Assembly (NCBI RefSeq): GCF_000308555.1
Contig: NZ_BAFY01000129.1
Location: 1-64,000 of the forward strand
Reading direction: 5' to 3'
From: Nocardia cyriacigeorgica NBRC 100375
Lineage (GTDB): Bacteria; Actinomycetota; Actinomycetes; Mycobacteriales; Mycobacteriaceae
Length of the DNA stretch: 64,000 nt
Part shown: piece by piece, positions 53,631-61,606 of the stretch
Layout of the letters: the number at the start of each line of letters is the position of its first letter
Numbering within the stretch: the first letter of the stretch is position 1
The notes under the pieces: generated by a model
The model's input: the letters and a program-made list of their open reading frames with translations, nothing else
Databases searched by the model: none
What the model was told of the DNA's origin: nothing
Program-made: the position numbers and the translations under genes

Positions 53631-53981
53631 GGGGCTCCTCTCCCATCGGCTCCCACGACTGTGAACTCTACGCATCACACGTACGCCGCGCGCGGTATCG
53701 AGAAGAAGTTATGCCGTTGTCCCGCTGCGACATCCGCGCGCATCGGTCATCGACGGAGCAAACGGTCATACCCGGCGGGCGCCGCGGGCAATTCGGCGAC
53801 CGACCAGTCTGTGCCGAGGGTGGGCGTCGGGTCGCCGGGCCGTCATCAGGATGATCGCCGACGGGTAACGGGCTCCGGTGGTTTCGCTGTAGGAGCGAGT
53901 AGGATCTGCAACCGACGCGGTGGAACCGGTGGGTGTGACCGGGCGGATCGCGGTCTATCCACTATCGGCCAGAGGCGGTCC
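53631..53981. other. 351-nt divergent intergenic region
   Basis: It separates the second SAV2177-type gene from the DUF5753 regulator. It must hold both promoters, but I could not assign -35 and -10 elements with confidence, and no long inverted repeat or ORF with a ribosome binding site is visible. Confidence 0.4.
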
Positions 53982-54878
53982 ATGACCAACGACCAGGACA
54001 ACAGCGACAACGTGGAACTGCTTGTGGCAGAGCGTGGTCCAACGGTGATCCGGATCGCGCTCGGCAGCAGGTTGCGCCGGCTGCGGGAAAGTTGCGGTGT
54101 CAGCAGGGAAGCGGCCGGGGACGCCATTCGCGGTTCGCACGCCAAGATCAGCCGGCTCGAGCTGGGACGCACCGGGTTCAAGGAACGCGATATCCGCGAT
54201 CTGCTCACCCTCTACGGCGTCACCGACGACGACAAGCGCGAGCCCTACCTCGATATGGCGCGTAAGGCCAACGACCCCGGCTGGTGGCAGAGCTACAGCG
54301 ACCTACTACCGGCGTGGTTCGAAACCTACGTCGGGCTCGAACAGGCGGCCACCACGATCCGCACCTACGAGGCCCAGTTCATTCCCGGCCTGTTGCAGAC
54401 CGCCGACTACGCCCGCTCGGTCATCATGCTCGGCAACGACGACGAGACCGAACGCCGCGTCGCGGTCCGCATGCGCAGGCAGAAGATCCTGCACCGCAGG
54501 GCGGCGCCGACGCTGTGGGCCGTCATCGACGAGAATGCGCTACGCAGGCCCGTCGGCGGCATGAAGGTGCTGCGCGAGCAGATCGAACACCTGATCACCA
54601 TCTCCGACATGCCCAATGTGCGTATCCAGGTGCTGCCCTATTCGGCCGGCGGTCATTCCGCGGCCGGTGGGCCGTTCAGCATCCTGCGCTTCCCGGAACC
54701 CGAATTGCCCGACATCGTCTACACCGAACAGCTGACCAGCTCGCTCTACATGGAGAAGCGCCACGATGTGGAGCTGTACATGTCGGTGATGAATCAGCTC
54801 AGCGTGCAGGCCCTGTCGCCGGCCGAGAGCCTGCAATTCCTCTCACAGATCCTCGCCGACTACGCCGCGCGGGACTGA
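53982..54878 (+). CDS. XRE-family regulator with DUF5753 domain
   Basis: A 298-residue regulator. Residues about 25-85 form the helix-turn-helix (LGSRLRRLRESCGVSREAAG, ISRLELGRTGFKERDIRDLL); the rest is DUF5753 with QFIPGLLQTADYARSVI, RMRRQKILHRRAAPTLWAVI, VRIQVLPYSAGGHSAAGGPF and IVYTEQLTSSLYMEK. In Streptomyces and Nocardia such genes usually precede a small DUF397 gene, which is absent here. It is divergent from SAV2177-type methyltransferases, a common pairing. AGAGG stands 6 nt before ATG 53982. The last 36 nt overlap the convergent TetR gene. Confidence 0.88.
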   Translation: MTNDQDNSDNVELLVAERGPTVIRIALGSRLRRLRESCGVSREAAGDAIRGSHAKISRLELGRTGFKERDIRDLLTLYGVTDDDKREPYLDMARKANDPGWWQSYSDLLPAWFETYVGLEQAATTIRTYEAQFIPGLLQTADYARSVIMLGNDDETERRVAVRMRRQKILHRRAAPTLWAVIDENALRRPVGGMKVLREQIEHLITISDMPNVRIQVLPYSAGGHSAAGGPFSILRFPEPELPDIVYTEQLTSSLYMEKRHDVELYMSVMNQLSVQALSPAESLQFLSQILADYAARD

Positions 54879-55637
54879 CCGACCGCGCATTCCGGAGTCG
54901 CCCGAGTCGATCGGTGTGTCGATGTTCGCCCCACCGCGCAGCCGCACCTCGAGCCCATCCAGGACCGAGATGAGCCCGAAGTCGAAGGCCACCGCGCGGG
55001 CCACGTCCAGATCCTGGGGCACGGTATGGCGGTAGTCGTGGATCATCTCGGGATAGTCGGCGCCCAGATCCTCGAGCACCGTCATCACGTTCGAGGTGTC
55101 GACATTGTCATCGCCGTAGGCGTTCTTCCAGGCGATCAACGGCAGGATCTGGCCGAGCACGAACGAGAACAGGGTGCCGGTGGCCAGATAGACGTCGTTG
55201 CCCTCGAAGCCGGCGCGAACGAAGGTGCGGCGCAGGCGGTCGGTCAGCCGCAAGGAGTTGGGGCCGATGCTGGGCAGCCGCCCCAGCAGTGTGGCGACCC
55301 ACGGATGGTTCAGCATGGTTTCGCGCATGCTGTAGGCGAACGCGGTCGAGACCTCCTGCCAGGAGTTCCGTTCGGGTTCGGGAACCCGGACCATGCCCCA
55401 GAATTCGTCGAGTACCAGCTCGAGTAGCTCGTCCTTGGTCGCCACGTACCAGTAGAGGCTGGTCGCGCCCGCTGCGAGCCGGGCGCCGAGCTTGCGCATG
55501 CTCAGCGCCTCCATGCCCTCGGTGTCGAGGATCTCGATCGCGGCCCGCACGATCTGATCGCGATGCAACCCGGAGGACTTGGGTTGGCGGGGTTCGCGGC
55601 TCCACACCGACTCGAACTGCTTGGTCACGGGGTTCAT
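54843..55637 (-). CDS. TetR-family repressor of the divergent MFS pump
   Basis: A 264-residue TetR protein with a C-terminal domain of the tetracycline-repressor type (TetR_C). HRDQIVRAAIEILDTEGMEA and the helix-turn-helix LGARLAAGATSLYWYVATKDEL are followed by VLDEFWGMVRVPEP and a long ligand domain. The last 25 or so residues overlap the XRE gene 3' end, an unusual extension. ATG 55637 or GTG 55628 may be the start. It most likely binds the three palindromes upstream and represses the MFS gene. Confidence 0.85.
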   Translation of the reverse strand: MNPVTKQFESVWSREPRQPKSSGLHRDQIVRAAIEILDTEGMEALSMRKLGARLAAGATSLYWYVATKDELLELVLDEFWGMVRVPEPERNSWQEVSTAFAYSMRETMLNHPWVATLLGRLPSIGPNSLRLTDRLRRTFVRAGFEGNDVYLATGTLFSFVLGQILPLIAWKNAYGDDNVDTSNVMTVLEDLGADYPEMIHDYRHTVPQDLDVARAVAFDFGLISVLDGLEVRLRGGANIDTPIDSGDSGMRGRSVPRGVVGEDL

Positions 55638-55648
55638 TCTATATTCGC

Positions 55649-55663
55649 TCGCACGCTGTTCGA
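55649..55663. promoter_or_regulatory. TetR operator copy 1 (TCGNAC-N3-GTNCGA)
   Basis: TCGCACGCTGTTCGA, nearest to the TetR start (12 nt). It shares the symmetric form TCGNAC-N3-GTNCGA with two further copies 20 and 41 nt to the right. Confidence 0.65.
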
Positions 55664-55668
55664 TTACT

Positions 55669-55683
55669 TCGTACACTGTGCGA
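55669..55683. promoter_or_regulatory. TetR operator copy 2, overlapping the MFS -10 element
   Basis: TCGTACACTGTGCGA. It contains TACACT (55672-55677), a good -10 hexamer whose predicted start site is GTG 55684, so a bound repressor would block a leaderless MFS transcript. Confidence 0.7.
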
Positions 55684-57141
55684 GTGGAATCGAACGTTGT
55701 ACGAGACCCCCGGCGCTGGTTGATCCTGGGTGTGCTCTGTCTGTCTCTGTTGGTGCTGATGATCGACGGCACGGTGCTGAATCTCGCGATCCCGTCGCTG
55801 ATCCGGGAGCTGGGCGCCACCCCGTCGGATGTGCAGTGGATCCTCGACGCGTATGTCCTGGTCTTCGCGGGTCTACTGCTCACCGCGGGCAGCCTGTCGG
55901 ACCGGTTCGGGCGGCGCCGGATGCTGGTGCTCGGTCTGGCCGTCTTCGGGGTGGCCTCACTGGCGGCCGTGCTGGCCACCGAACCCTGGCAGGTGATCGG
56001 GGCGCGAGCCGCGATGGGCGTGGGCGGGTCACTGCTGATGCCGTCGACGCTGTCGATCCTGATGACGACCTTCGACCAGGAGGAACGACGGCTGGCGATG
56101 GCCGCGTGGACCACGGTGTCGATGGTCGGCATCGTGGCCGGCCCGACGCTCGGCGGTTTCCTGCTCGAACACTACTGGTGGGGTTCGGTGTTCCTGATCA
56201 ACATCCCGGTGGCCATCCTGGCGATCGCGGCCGCGCTGGTGCTGATGCCGGAGACGACCGGGGAGCAGCGGCCGGTCGATCTGGTCGGGGTGCTGCTATC
56301 GATCCTGGCGCTGGTCTCGGCGGTGTATGTGATCATCGAGCGGGAATGGAACCTCCCGGTGATCGGCCTCGCCGTGGTGTCCGCGGTCGCGTTCGTGGTG
56401 TGGGAGAGCCGATCCGAGCATCCGATGCTGCCGCTGGCGGTGTTCCGCAATCGCGATTTCACCGGCACCTGCCTGACGTTGTTGCTGATGGTCTTCGGTA
56501 TGGGCGCGATCATGTTCATGCTCACCCAGTACCTGCAGTTCGTGCTCGGCTACGGGCCGATGAAGGCCGGGCTCGCACTGCTGCCGTACGCGGTGGCGGC
56601 GGCGGTGTGCAACGGGCTGGGCGCGACCCTCGGCAAGAAGTTGAGCAACAAGACCCTCATCGTGAGCGGTCTGCTGGTGATGGGTGTGGCGTTCGTAGTG
56701 CTCGCGACGGGCACCGGCTACGGCGCGGTGCTGGTGAGCATGCTGATCATGGGCGTCGGCGGCGGTCTCGCCGGACCCTCGGCCTACGCGGCGATCATGA
56801 GCGCGATTCCGCTCGAGCACGCCGGCGTAGGGTCGGCCATGAACGACACCTTGCAGCAGGTGGGCATGGCGATCAGCATCGCGGTGCTCGGCAGCGTGCT
56901 GGCCGGGGTGTTCACCGCCAACATGCCCTCCGAGGCGCCGGAGCCGGCCCGCGAATCCATCGGTGCGGCTTTCGAACTCGGCTATACCGAACCGGCGAAG
57001 CTGGCCTTCACCGAGGCGATGTCTACCGGAGCGTGGATCAGCGCGGGCTTCAGCATCGCGGCCGCCGTGCTCGGCCTGGTGCTGTTGCGGGCCCGGCCGC
57101 CGCAGGCGATGGTGCCGGAGCCGGTCGCGGTACCGAGCTGA
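55684..57141 (+). CDS. MFS drug-type exporter (DHA2, 14 helices)
   Basis: A 485-residue proton-driven transporter of the EmrB/QacA group. Motifs include LVLMIDGTVLNLAIPSLIRE in helix 1, GSLSDRFGRRRMLVLGL (motif A) and GAALDVIGPTLGG-like motif C, here GIVAGPTLGGFLL. Fourteen helices fit the length. GTG 55684 is favoured because the -10 TACACT lies 7 nt upstream and indicates a leaderless start. The substrate is probably a hydrophobic drug or metabolite sensed by the divergent TetR protein. Confidence 0.85.
   Translation: MESNVVRDPRRWLILGVLCLSLLVLMIDGTVLNLAIPSLIRELGATPSDVQWILDAYVLVFAGLLLTAGSLSDRFGRRRMLVLGLAVFGVASLAAVLATEPWQVIGARAAMGVGGSLLMPSTLSILMTTFDQEERRLAMAAWTTVSMVGIVAGPTLGGFLLEHYWWGSVFLINIPVAILAIAAALVLMPETTGEQRPVDLVGVLLSILALVSAVYVIIEREWNLPVIGLAVVSAVAFVVWESRSEHPMLPLAVFRNRDFTGTCLTLLLMVFGMGAIMFMLTQYLQFVLGYGPMKAGLALLPYAVAAAVCNGLGATLGKKLSNKTLIVSGLLVMGVAFVVLATGTGYGAVLVSMLIMGVGGGLAGPSAYAAIMSAIPLEHAGVGSAMNDTLQQVGMAISIAVLGSVLAGVFTANMPSEAPEPARESIGAAFELGYTEPAKLAFTEAMSTGAWISAGFSIAAAVLGLVLLRARPPQAMVPEPVAVPS
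55690..55704. promoter_or_regulatory. TetR operator copy 3, inside the MFS coding start
   Basis: TCGAACGTTGTACGA, starting 6 nt into the MFS gene. Centres of the three copies are 55656, 55676 and 55697, two helical turns apart, so dimers would sit on one DNA face. Confidence 0.65.
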
Positions 57142-57148
57142 GCGCGGA

Positions 57149-57180
57149 GCGGGTGCGTGTCGTCGCTGCCGCGCACCCGC
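57149..57180 (+). terminator. Hairpin after the MFS gene
   Basis: GCGGGTGCG (57149-57157) and CGCACCCGC (57172-57180) form a perfect 9-bp stem with a 14-nt loop, 7 nt after the MFS stop. Confidence 0.55.
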
Positions 57181-57294
57181 CATGCGGTCGGCCGCTGCTG
57201 GGAGGGGAGTACCCTCGGAGACCGGACCGTACCGGTAGGGACCTTCGGGCCCGGCGAGAGTGGATCTCCGGTCCCCGACGAAGGAGCCGCTGTG

Positions 57295-58029
57295 ATGCCT
57301 GTGCCGCTGCGTGACAGTGCGATTCCCAAACATGAACAGTTGCGCGCCATCCTGCTGCACAAATGCACACGCGAACTCCAGCCGGGTGATCTGCTGACCA
57401 GCGAGCGCAACCTGATGCAGGACTACGGCGTCAGCCGGATCACCGTGCGCGAGGCGATCGGCCAGCTGGTCAACGAAGGTCATCTGGTGCGCGTGCGCGG
57501 CAAAGGGACCTTCGTCGCGCATCGCCCAGTCCAGTCGCGGCTGCATCTGGCGTCGTTCACCGAGGAGATGCGCGCGCAAGGGCACCAGCCGACGACGGTG
57601 GTGCTGATCGCCGAGGAGGACGCGGTGCCCGAGGCTTCGGGGCGGGCACTCGGCCTCGACGAGGGGGCGCGCGCCTACCACATCAAGCGGTTGCGCCTGG
57701 CCGACGGCGACCCGGTGAGCGTGGACGACGGCTGGTTCCACGCCGGACTGCTGCCGGGCTTGATCGAGGGGGATCTGACCGCCTCCATCTACCAGACCTG
57801 CGCCGACCGCTACGGCCGCCCGATCGAACGCGCCACCCAGACCGTCGACGCCACCGCCGCCGACGCCGGCATCGCCGCATTGCTCGGCGTGAAAAGGAAT
57901 GCGCCCGTGCTGCATTTCGACCGCATCTCCTTCAGCGGCGGCGTCGCGGTCGAACACACGCAGAGCTGGTACCGCTCCGACCGCTACCGGTTGCAGATGG
58001 AGGTCGGGCACGAGCGCGAGCCGCGCTGA
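57295..58029 (+). CDS. GntR/HutC-family regulator (DasR/NagR-like)
   Basis: A 244-residue regulator: N-terminal winged helix (LRAILLHKCTRELQPGDLLT, GVSRITVREAIGQLVNEGHL, RVRGKGTFVA) and a UTRA ligand domain (LHLASFTEEMRAQGHQPTT, VEHTQSWYRSDRYRLQMEV). The fold, the RVRGKGTFVA wing and position next to PTS and nag genes match DasR/NagR, which bind glucosamine-6-phosphate and control N-acetylglucosamine uptake. AAGGAG precedes ATG 57295; GTG 57292 is an alternative. Confidence 0.8.
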   Translation: MPVPLRDSAIPKHEQLRAILLHKCTRELQPGDLLTSERNLMQDYGVSRITVREAIGQLVNEGHLVRVRGKGTFVAHRPVQSRLHLASFTEEMRAQGHQPTTVVLIAEEDAVPEASGRALGLDEGARAYHIKRLRLADGDPVSVDDGWFHAGLLPGLIEGDLTASIYQTCADRYGRPIERATQTVDATAADAGIAALLGVKRNAPVLHFDRISFSGGVAVEHTQSWYRSDRYRLQMEVGHEREPR

Positions 58030-58048
58030 CGGTTCGGGCCCTGCTGCG

Positions 58049-58519
58049 TTACCGCGGGATCGGAGTCCAAACGAACAGCGTCGCACCGGTTTCGACATCG
58101 GTCCCGATAGTGGCCGGGTCGATGGAATCGCGCGCCGAATCCATCACCACGATCGGACAGATGGCCGAGTATCCGGTGCCGTCGATCTCGGCCGGATCGA
58201 ACCGCACGATCGGCGTGCCGGCGTCGACGTCATCGCCTTCGGCGGCGAGCAGGGCGAACCCGGCGCCCGCGAGCTTCACCGTGTCGATCCCCAGATGCGT
58301 GAGCACCCCGACACCATCGGCGCCGAGGATGACGAACGCGTGTGGATGCAGTTTCACGATCGTGCCCGCGATGGGCGCGAGGACGTCGAGGGCGCCACGA
58401 TCCCGGACCGGGTCGATGGCCACGCCCGAGCCGACCAGCTGACCGGCGAACACCGGATCGGGCACGTCGGCCAGTGCCAGGACCCGCCCCGGAAGTGGCG
58501 TCAGGACCGGCACCGTCAC
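58049..58519 (-). CDS. PTS EIIA component (glucose/GlcNAc type)
   Basis: A 156-residue EIIA-Glc-like protein, separate from the membrane permease. It has TPLPGRVLALADVPDPVF, DVLAPIAGTIVKLHPHAFVI with the first active-site His, and THLGIDTVKL with the phosphorylated His. It accepts phosphate from HPr and passes it to EIIB. GTG 58519 overlaps the EIIB stop (GTGA), so both are co-translated. Confidence 0.85.
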   Translation of the reverse strand: MTVPVLTPLPGRVLALADVPDPVFAGQLVGSGVAIDPVRDRGALDVLAPIAGTIVKLHPHAFVILGADGVGVLTHLGIDTVKLAGAGFALLAAEGDDVDAGTPIVRFDPAEIDGTGYSAICPIVVMDSARDSIDPATIGTDVETGATLFVWTPIPR

Positions 58520-58746
58520 AGCAGGTCCTCGATGTCTTCGGCGAGTGTGTCGGCCACCGGCCCCACCACGACCTGCACGACCGAGCCGGACCTGAGCACA
58601 CCGTGCGCGCCTGCGGCTTTGAGCGCGGCCTCGTCCACCAAGCTCGCGTCCTTCACCTCGGTGCGCAGCCGGGTGATGCAGGCTTCGATCTCGACGATAT
58701 TGTCGGCGCCGCCGAGGCCGCTGATGATGGCGTCCGCTGTGGACAT
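58516..58746 (-). CDS. PTS EIIB component (GlcNAc/glucose type)
   Basis: A 76-residue EIIB domain. IISGLGGADNIVEIEACITR carries the phospho-acceptor Cys24, followed by LRTEVKDASLVDEAALKAAG and the conserved GVLRSGSVVQVVVGPVAD. Small free EIIB proteins of this size work with EIIC permeases for N-acetylglucosamine in actinobacteria. It is divergent from the EIIC gene across a 220-nt region with a palindrome and a dre-like site. Confidence 0.88.
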   Translation of the reverse strand: MSTADAIISGLGGADNIVEIEACITRLRTEVKDASLVDEAALKAAGAHGVLRSGSVVQVVVGPVADTLAEDIEDLL

Positions 58747-58799
58747 GTGTTCTCCCTCGTTGGCTTTCCATGCTGGTGCCGGGTGTTACCTGGATCATA

Positions 58800-58821
58800 T
58801 GGTCCGATTGACATCGGGCCA
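58800..58821. promoter_or_regulatory. Inverted repeat in the divergent PTS promoter region
   Basis: TGGTCCGAT (58800-58808) and ATCGGGCCA (58813-58821) pair over 9 positions with one G-T mismatch around TGAC, 53 nt upstream of EIIB. It may be a regulator site for the divergent PTS genes. Confidence 0.45.
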
Positions 58822-58840
58822 CTACCTGGTCAAACTGGCA

Positions 58841-58856
58841 ACTGGTTATGACCGGA
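58841..58856. promoter_or_regulatory. dre-like DasR/NagR site
   Basis: ACTGGTTATGACCGGA fits the DasR-responsive pattern ACTGGT-N4-ACCAGT with mismatches at two positions of the right half. It lies between EIIB and EIIC, and a regulator of this family is encoded next door. Confidence 0.45.
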
Positions 58857-58966
58857 CAGTACCCGTCGGTGGCCCGGCCCATCCGGGTTTCCGCCGGATC
58901 CACGGGGGTGTCTCCGGTGGCTCCACCACGGCGAAGCGCCGCGTTCCGGCGACGAAGAAGGTCGAT

Positions 58967-61606
58967 ATGGCTGTCGTAGACACTCCGAAGAAGGAATCGG
59001 CGGCATTCGCCGGATTGCAGCGTCTGGGACGCAGCCTCATGCTGCCGATCGCGGTGCTGCCCGCCGCGGGCATCCTGCTGCGACTCGGCCAGGACGACCT
59101 GCTGGGCCGGTTCTCGGCATTGGCGAGCGCAGCGAGCGTCGTCTCGGCTGCCGGTCAAGCCGTGTTCACTTGGCTCCCATTGATTTTCGCGGTCGGGATC
59201 GCCATCGGGTGGGCGAAGAAATCCGACGGATCGACCGCCCTGGCCGCCGTCGTCGGCTACCTGGTGGTCGACGGCGTCTTCGAGGCGATGTCACCGATCG
59301 TGCTGGAGGGGGAGACCGACCCGAAGGGCGGTCAGGCGATGATCGATTACGGCGTGCTGGCCGGCATCGTGATGGGACTGCTCTCGGCGCTGCTGTGGCA
59401 GCGGTTCTATCGCACCAAGCTGCCGGACTACCTCGGGTTCTTCAACGGCCTGGGGATCGGCGTGCTCATGGCCTTCGCCTACCCGCTGTTCAACGCCGGG
59501 CTGACCTGGGTCGGCGAGACCGTCGCGGAGAATTCCGTATTCGGCGGCGGCATCTACGGCACCGCCAACCGGTTGCTGATTCCGACCGGGCTGCACCACA
59601 TCCTCAATACCACCGTGTGGTTCTTGATCGGCGACTACGAGAACGCGCAGGGCGAAATCGTGCGCGGTGATCTCAACCGCTTCTTCGCCGGCGACCCGAG
59701 CGCCGGCACCTTCATGACCGGCTTCTTCCCGATCATAATGTTCGCGCTGCCCGCGGCGGCCCTGGCCATCTGGCGCAACGCCCGCCCCTCGCAGCGCAAA
59801 CTCGTCGGCGGGATCATGCTCTCCACCGCGCTGACGGCGTTCCTCACCGGGATCACCGAACCGCTGGAGTTCTCCTTCATGTTCGTGGCGTGGCCGCTGT
59901 ATGTGGTGCACGCGATTCTCACCGGCACCTCGCACGCGCTGGTCAACGCTCTCGGCATCCACGACGGCTTCACCTTCTCGGCCGGATTCATCGACTACGC
60001 CCTGAACTTCGGCAAGGCCACCGACGCCTGGCTGCTGATCCCCATCGGCCTCGGTTACGCGGTGATCTACTACCTGCTGTTCAGCTTCGTGATCAAGAAG
60101 TGGAACCTGCGCACCCCGGGCCGCGAAGCCGACACCGACGACGAAACCAGCGGCACGGCAACGGAGCCGGTAGCCCACCCGGCCGCCACCACGGAATCCG
60201 GCGGCAACTCGGGTGGTGCGCCGGACGCCGAGATCCGCCCGGCCGACAGCCGTCGGCGGCGAGGGTGGACAGCGATCCCGAGAAGAAGCCCGAAGATCGG
60301 TGATCATGGCCGAAACCACAGCCGTCGCCGGATCCGCGACGTTCCAGCCCGGGAGACCGAGGGCGGGCCGGCGGTGCTGAGTGTCGGCGGTGAAGCCGGC
60401 GGTGACGCGTCGATCCTGTTGCGCGGTCGGATCGTCGGCGCCGGATCCGAGATCGGCGGCGATATCGCTGACGGCATCGTCGAACTCGGCGGCGCGCACA
60501 TCCGCTGGGCCGGCCCGGCAGCGCGCTATCCGGGCCGCCTACCGCTACCACCGCCGTGCGACTCGATCCTGCTGCCGGGACTGATCGACCTGCACTGCCA
60601 CGGCGGCGCGGGGGCCGGCTTTCCCGACACCGACGCCGCCGGAGCACGCCACGCCGTGGCCCACCATCGCGCCCACGGAACCACCGGGCTGCTGGGCAGC
60701 CTGGTGTCCGCCCCGGCGGCGGACCTGTTGCGGCAGGCGGCCGTGCTCGCCGATCTGGTGGAGCGCGGAGAGCTGCTCGGCATCCATCTGGAGGGGCCGT
60801 TTCTGAGCCGGGCCCGGTGCGGCGCACAGGATCCGGCCGCGATCATTCCCGGCGACCCGGAACTGTTCGAACGGATCTGCCTGGCCGCACGGGGCACCGT
60901 CCGCTCGATGACCGTTGCTCCGGAAACGGCGAACTTCACGGCCCTGCTCGCGGCGATGCGTGCGCACGGTGTGCTGCCGAGCCTCGGGCACACCGACGCC
61001 GACGCGGCCACCACCTCGGCCCGTATCGCCGAAGCCGGAGCGCCGCTGACCGCCACGCACCTGTTCAACGGCATGCCGCCGCTGCACCATCGGTCGCCGG
61101 GACCGGTCGCGGCCTGCCTGGCCGCCGCCGGCCGCGGCGAGCTGGTCGTCGAACTGATCGCCGACGGCGTGCATCTGGCCCCCGACACGGTAGCAATGGT
61201 CTTCGACACTGTCGGCCCGGAGCGGATCGCCCTGGTCAGCGATGCGATGGCCGCGACGGGCATGAGCGATGGCGATTACCGGCTCGGCCCATTGCGCGTT
61301 CGGGTGGAGCAGGCGGTGGCGCGCGTGGTCACCGCCGAGGCCGCCGCGGGTCCGATCGCCGGCGGCACCATGCGGCTGCTGGACGTGGTGCGCCACACCG
61401 TCGTCGCGGCGGGTGTGTCGCTGCCCGACGCCGTGGCCGCCGCCACCCGCACCCCGGCGGCGGTGCTCGGCCTCGACTCCGAACGCGGCGTTCTCGCCGC
61501 CGGTTACCGCGCCGACGTGATCGTCGCCGACCCCACCTTGCGCGTGCGCCGGGTCTACCACGCCGGCGTGCCGGCCGAGACGGAAGGAACCGCATGGAAA
61601 TCGTGA
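58967..61606 (+). CDS. nagE: PTS GlcNAc permease EIIC, in one frame with NagA (879 codons)
   Basis: From ATG 58967 the frame stays open for 879 residues. Residues 1-390 are a glucose-family EIIC permease: MLPIAVLPAAGILLRLGQDD, FNGLGIGVLMAFAYPLF, GLHHILNTTVWFLIGDYE and GITEPLEFSFMFVAWPLY, with about ten membrane helices. Residues about 395-440 are a hydrophilic tail, then an Arg-rich stretch (440-470) that looks out of frame, then NagA. In the other frame, VDSDPEKKPEDR ends at a TGA (60301-60303) and an ATG follows at 60306, suggesting paired frameshifts rather than a true fusion. EIIC would import N-acetylglucosamine with phosphorylation through the divergent EIIB and EIIA. Confidence 0.75.
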   Translation: MAVVDTPKKESAAFAGLQRLGRSLMLPIAVLPAAGILLRLGQDDLLGRFSALASAASVVSAAGQAVFTWLPLIFAVGIAIGWAKKSDGSTALAAVVGYLVVDGVFEAMSPIVLEGETDPKGGQAMIDYGVLAGIVMGLLSALLWQRFYRTKLPDYLGFFNGLGIGVLMAFAYPLFNAGLTWVGETVAENSVFGGGIYGTANRLLIPTGLHHILNTTVWFLIGDYENAQGEIVRGDLNRFFAGDPSAGTFMTGFFPIIMFALPAAALAIWRNARPSQRKLVGGIMLSTALTAFLTGITEPLEFSFMFVAWPLYVVHAILTGTSHALVNALGIHDGFTFSAGFIDYALNFGKATDAWLLIPIGLGYAVIYYLLFSFVIKKWNLRTPGREADTDDETSGTATEPVAHPAATTESGGNSGGAPDAEIRPADSRRRRGWTAIPRRSPKIGDHGRNHSRRRIRDVPARETEGGPAVLSVGGEAGGDASILLRGRIVGAGSEIGGDIADGIVELGGAHIRWAGPAARYPGRLPLPPPCDSILLPGLIDLHCHGGAGAGFPDTDAAGARHAVAHHRAHGTTGLLGSLVSAPAADLLRQAAVLADLVERGELLGIHLEGPFLSRARCGAQDPAAIIPGDPELFERICLAARGTVRSMTVAPETANFTALLAAMRAHGVLPSLGHTDADAATTSARIAEAGAPLTATHLFNGMPPLHHRSPGPVAACLAAAGRGELVVELIADGVHLAPDTVAMVFDTVGPERIALVSDAMAATGMSDGDYRLGPLRVRVEQAVARVVTAEAAAGPIAGGTMRLLDVVRHTVVAAGVSLPDAVAAATRTPAAVLGLDSERGVLAAGYRADVIVADPTLRVRRVYHAGVPAETEGTAWKS
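60374..61606 (+). CDS. nagA: N-acetylglucosamine-6-phosphate deacetylase (NagA part of the joint frame)
   Basis: The NagA portion, about 410 residues, has LIDLHCHGGAGAGF with the metal HxH, GIHLEGPF with the key Glu, LGHTDAD and TATHLFNGMPPLHHRSPG, and the catalytic Asp in LVSDAMAATG. It removes acetate from GlcNAc-6-P. GTG 60374 is the most plausible independent start, but its ribosome binding site is poor (GAGGG about 10 nt upstream). Its 3' end overlaps nagB by 13 nt. Confidence 0.8.
   Translation: MLSVGGEAGGDASILLRGRIVGAGSEIGGDIADGIVELGGAHIRWAGPAARYPGRLPLPPPCDSILLPGLIDLHCHGGAGAGFPDTDAAGARHAVAHHRAHGTTGLLGSLVSAPAADLLRQAAVLADLVERGELLGIHLEGPFLSRARCGAQDPAAIIPGDPELFERICLAARGTVRSMTVAPETANFTALLAAMRAHGVLPSLGHTDADAATTSARIAEAGAPLTATHLFNGMPPLHHRSPGPVAACLAAAGRGELVVELIADGVHLAPDTVAMVFDTVGPERIALVSDAMAATGMSDGDYRLGPLRVRVEQAVARVVTAEAAAGPIAGGTMRLLDVVRHTVVAAGVSLPDAVAAATRTPAAVLGLDSERGVLAAGYRADVIVADPTLRVRRVYHAGVPAETEGTAWKS

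Noticed and set aside
56296-58098. 600-codon minus-strand ORF across the MFS and GntR genes
   Set aside because: It spans two real genes and a terminator and has the His/Arg/Asp-rich composition of an antisense frame.
57899-58966. Upstream extension of the EIIC frame
   Set aside because: The frame is open back to 57899 but runs through the GntR gene and opposite EIIA/EIIB; EIIC similarity begins at 58967.
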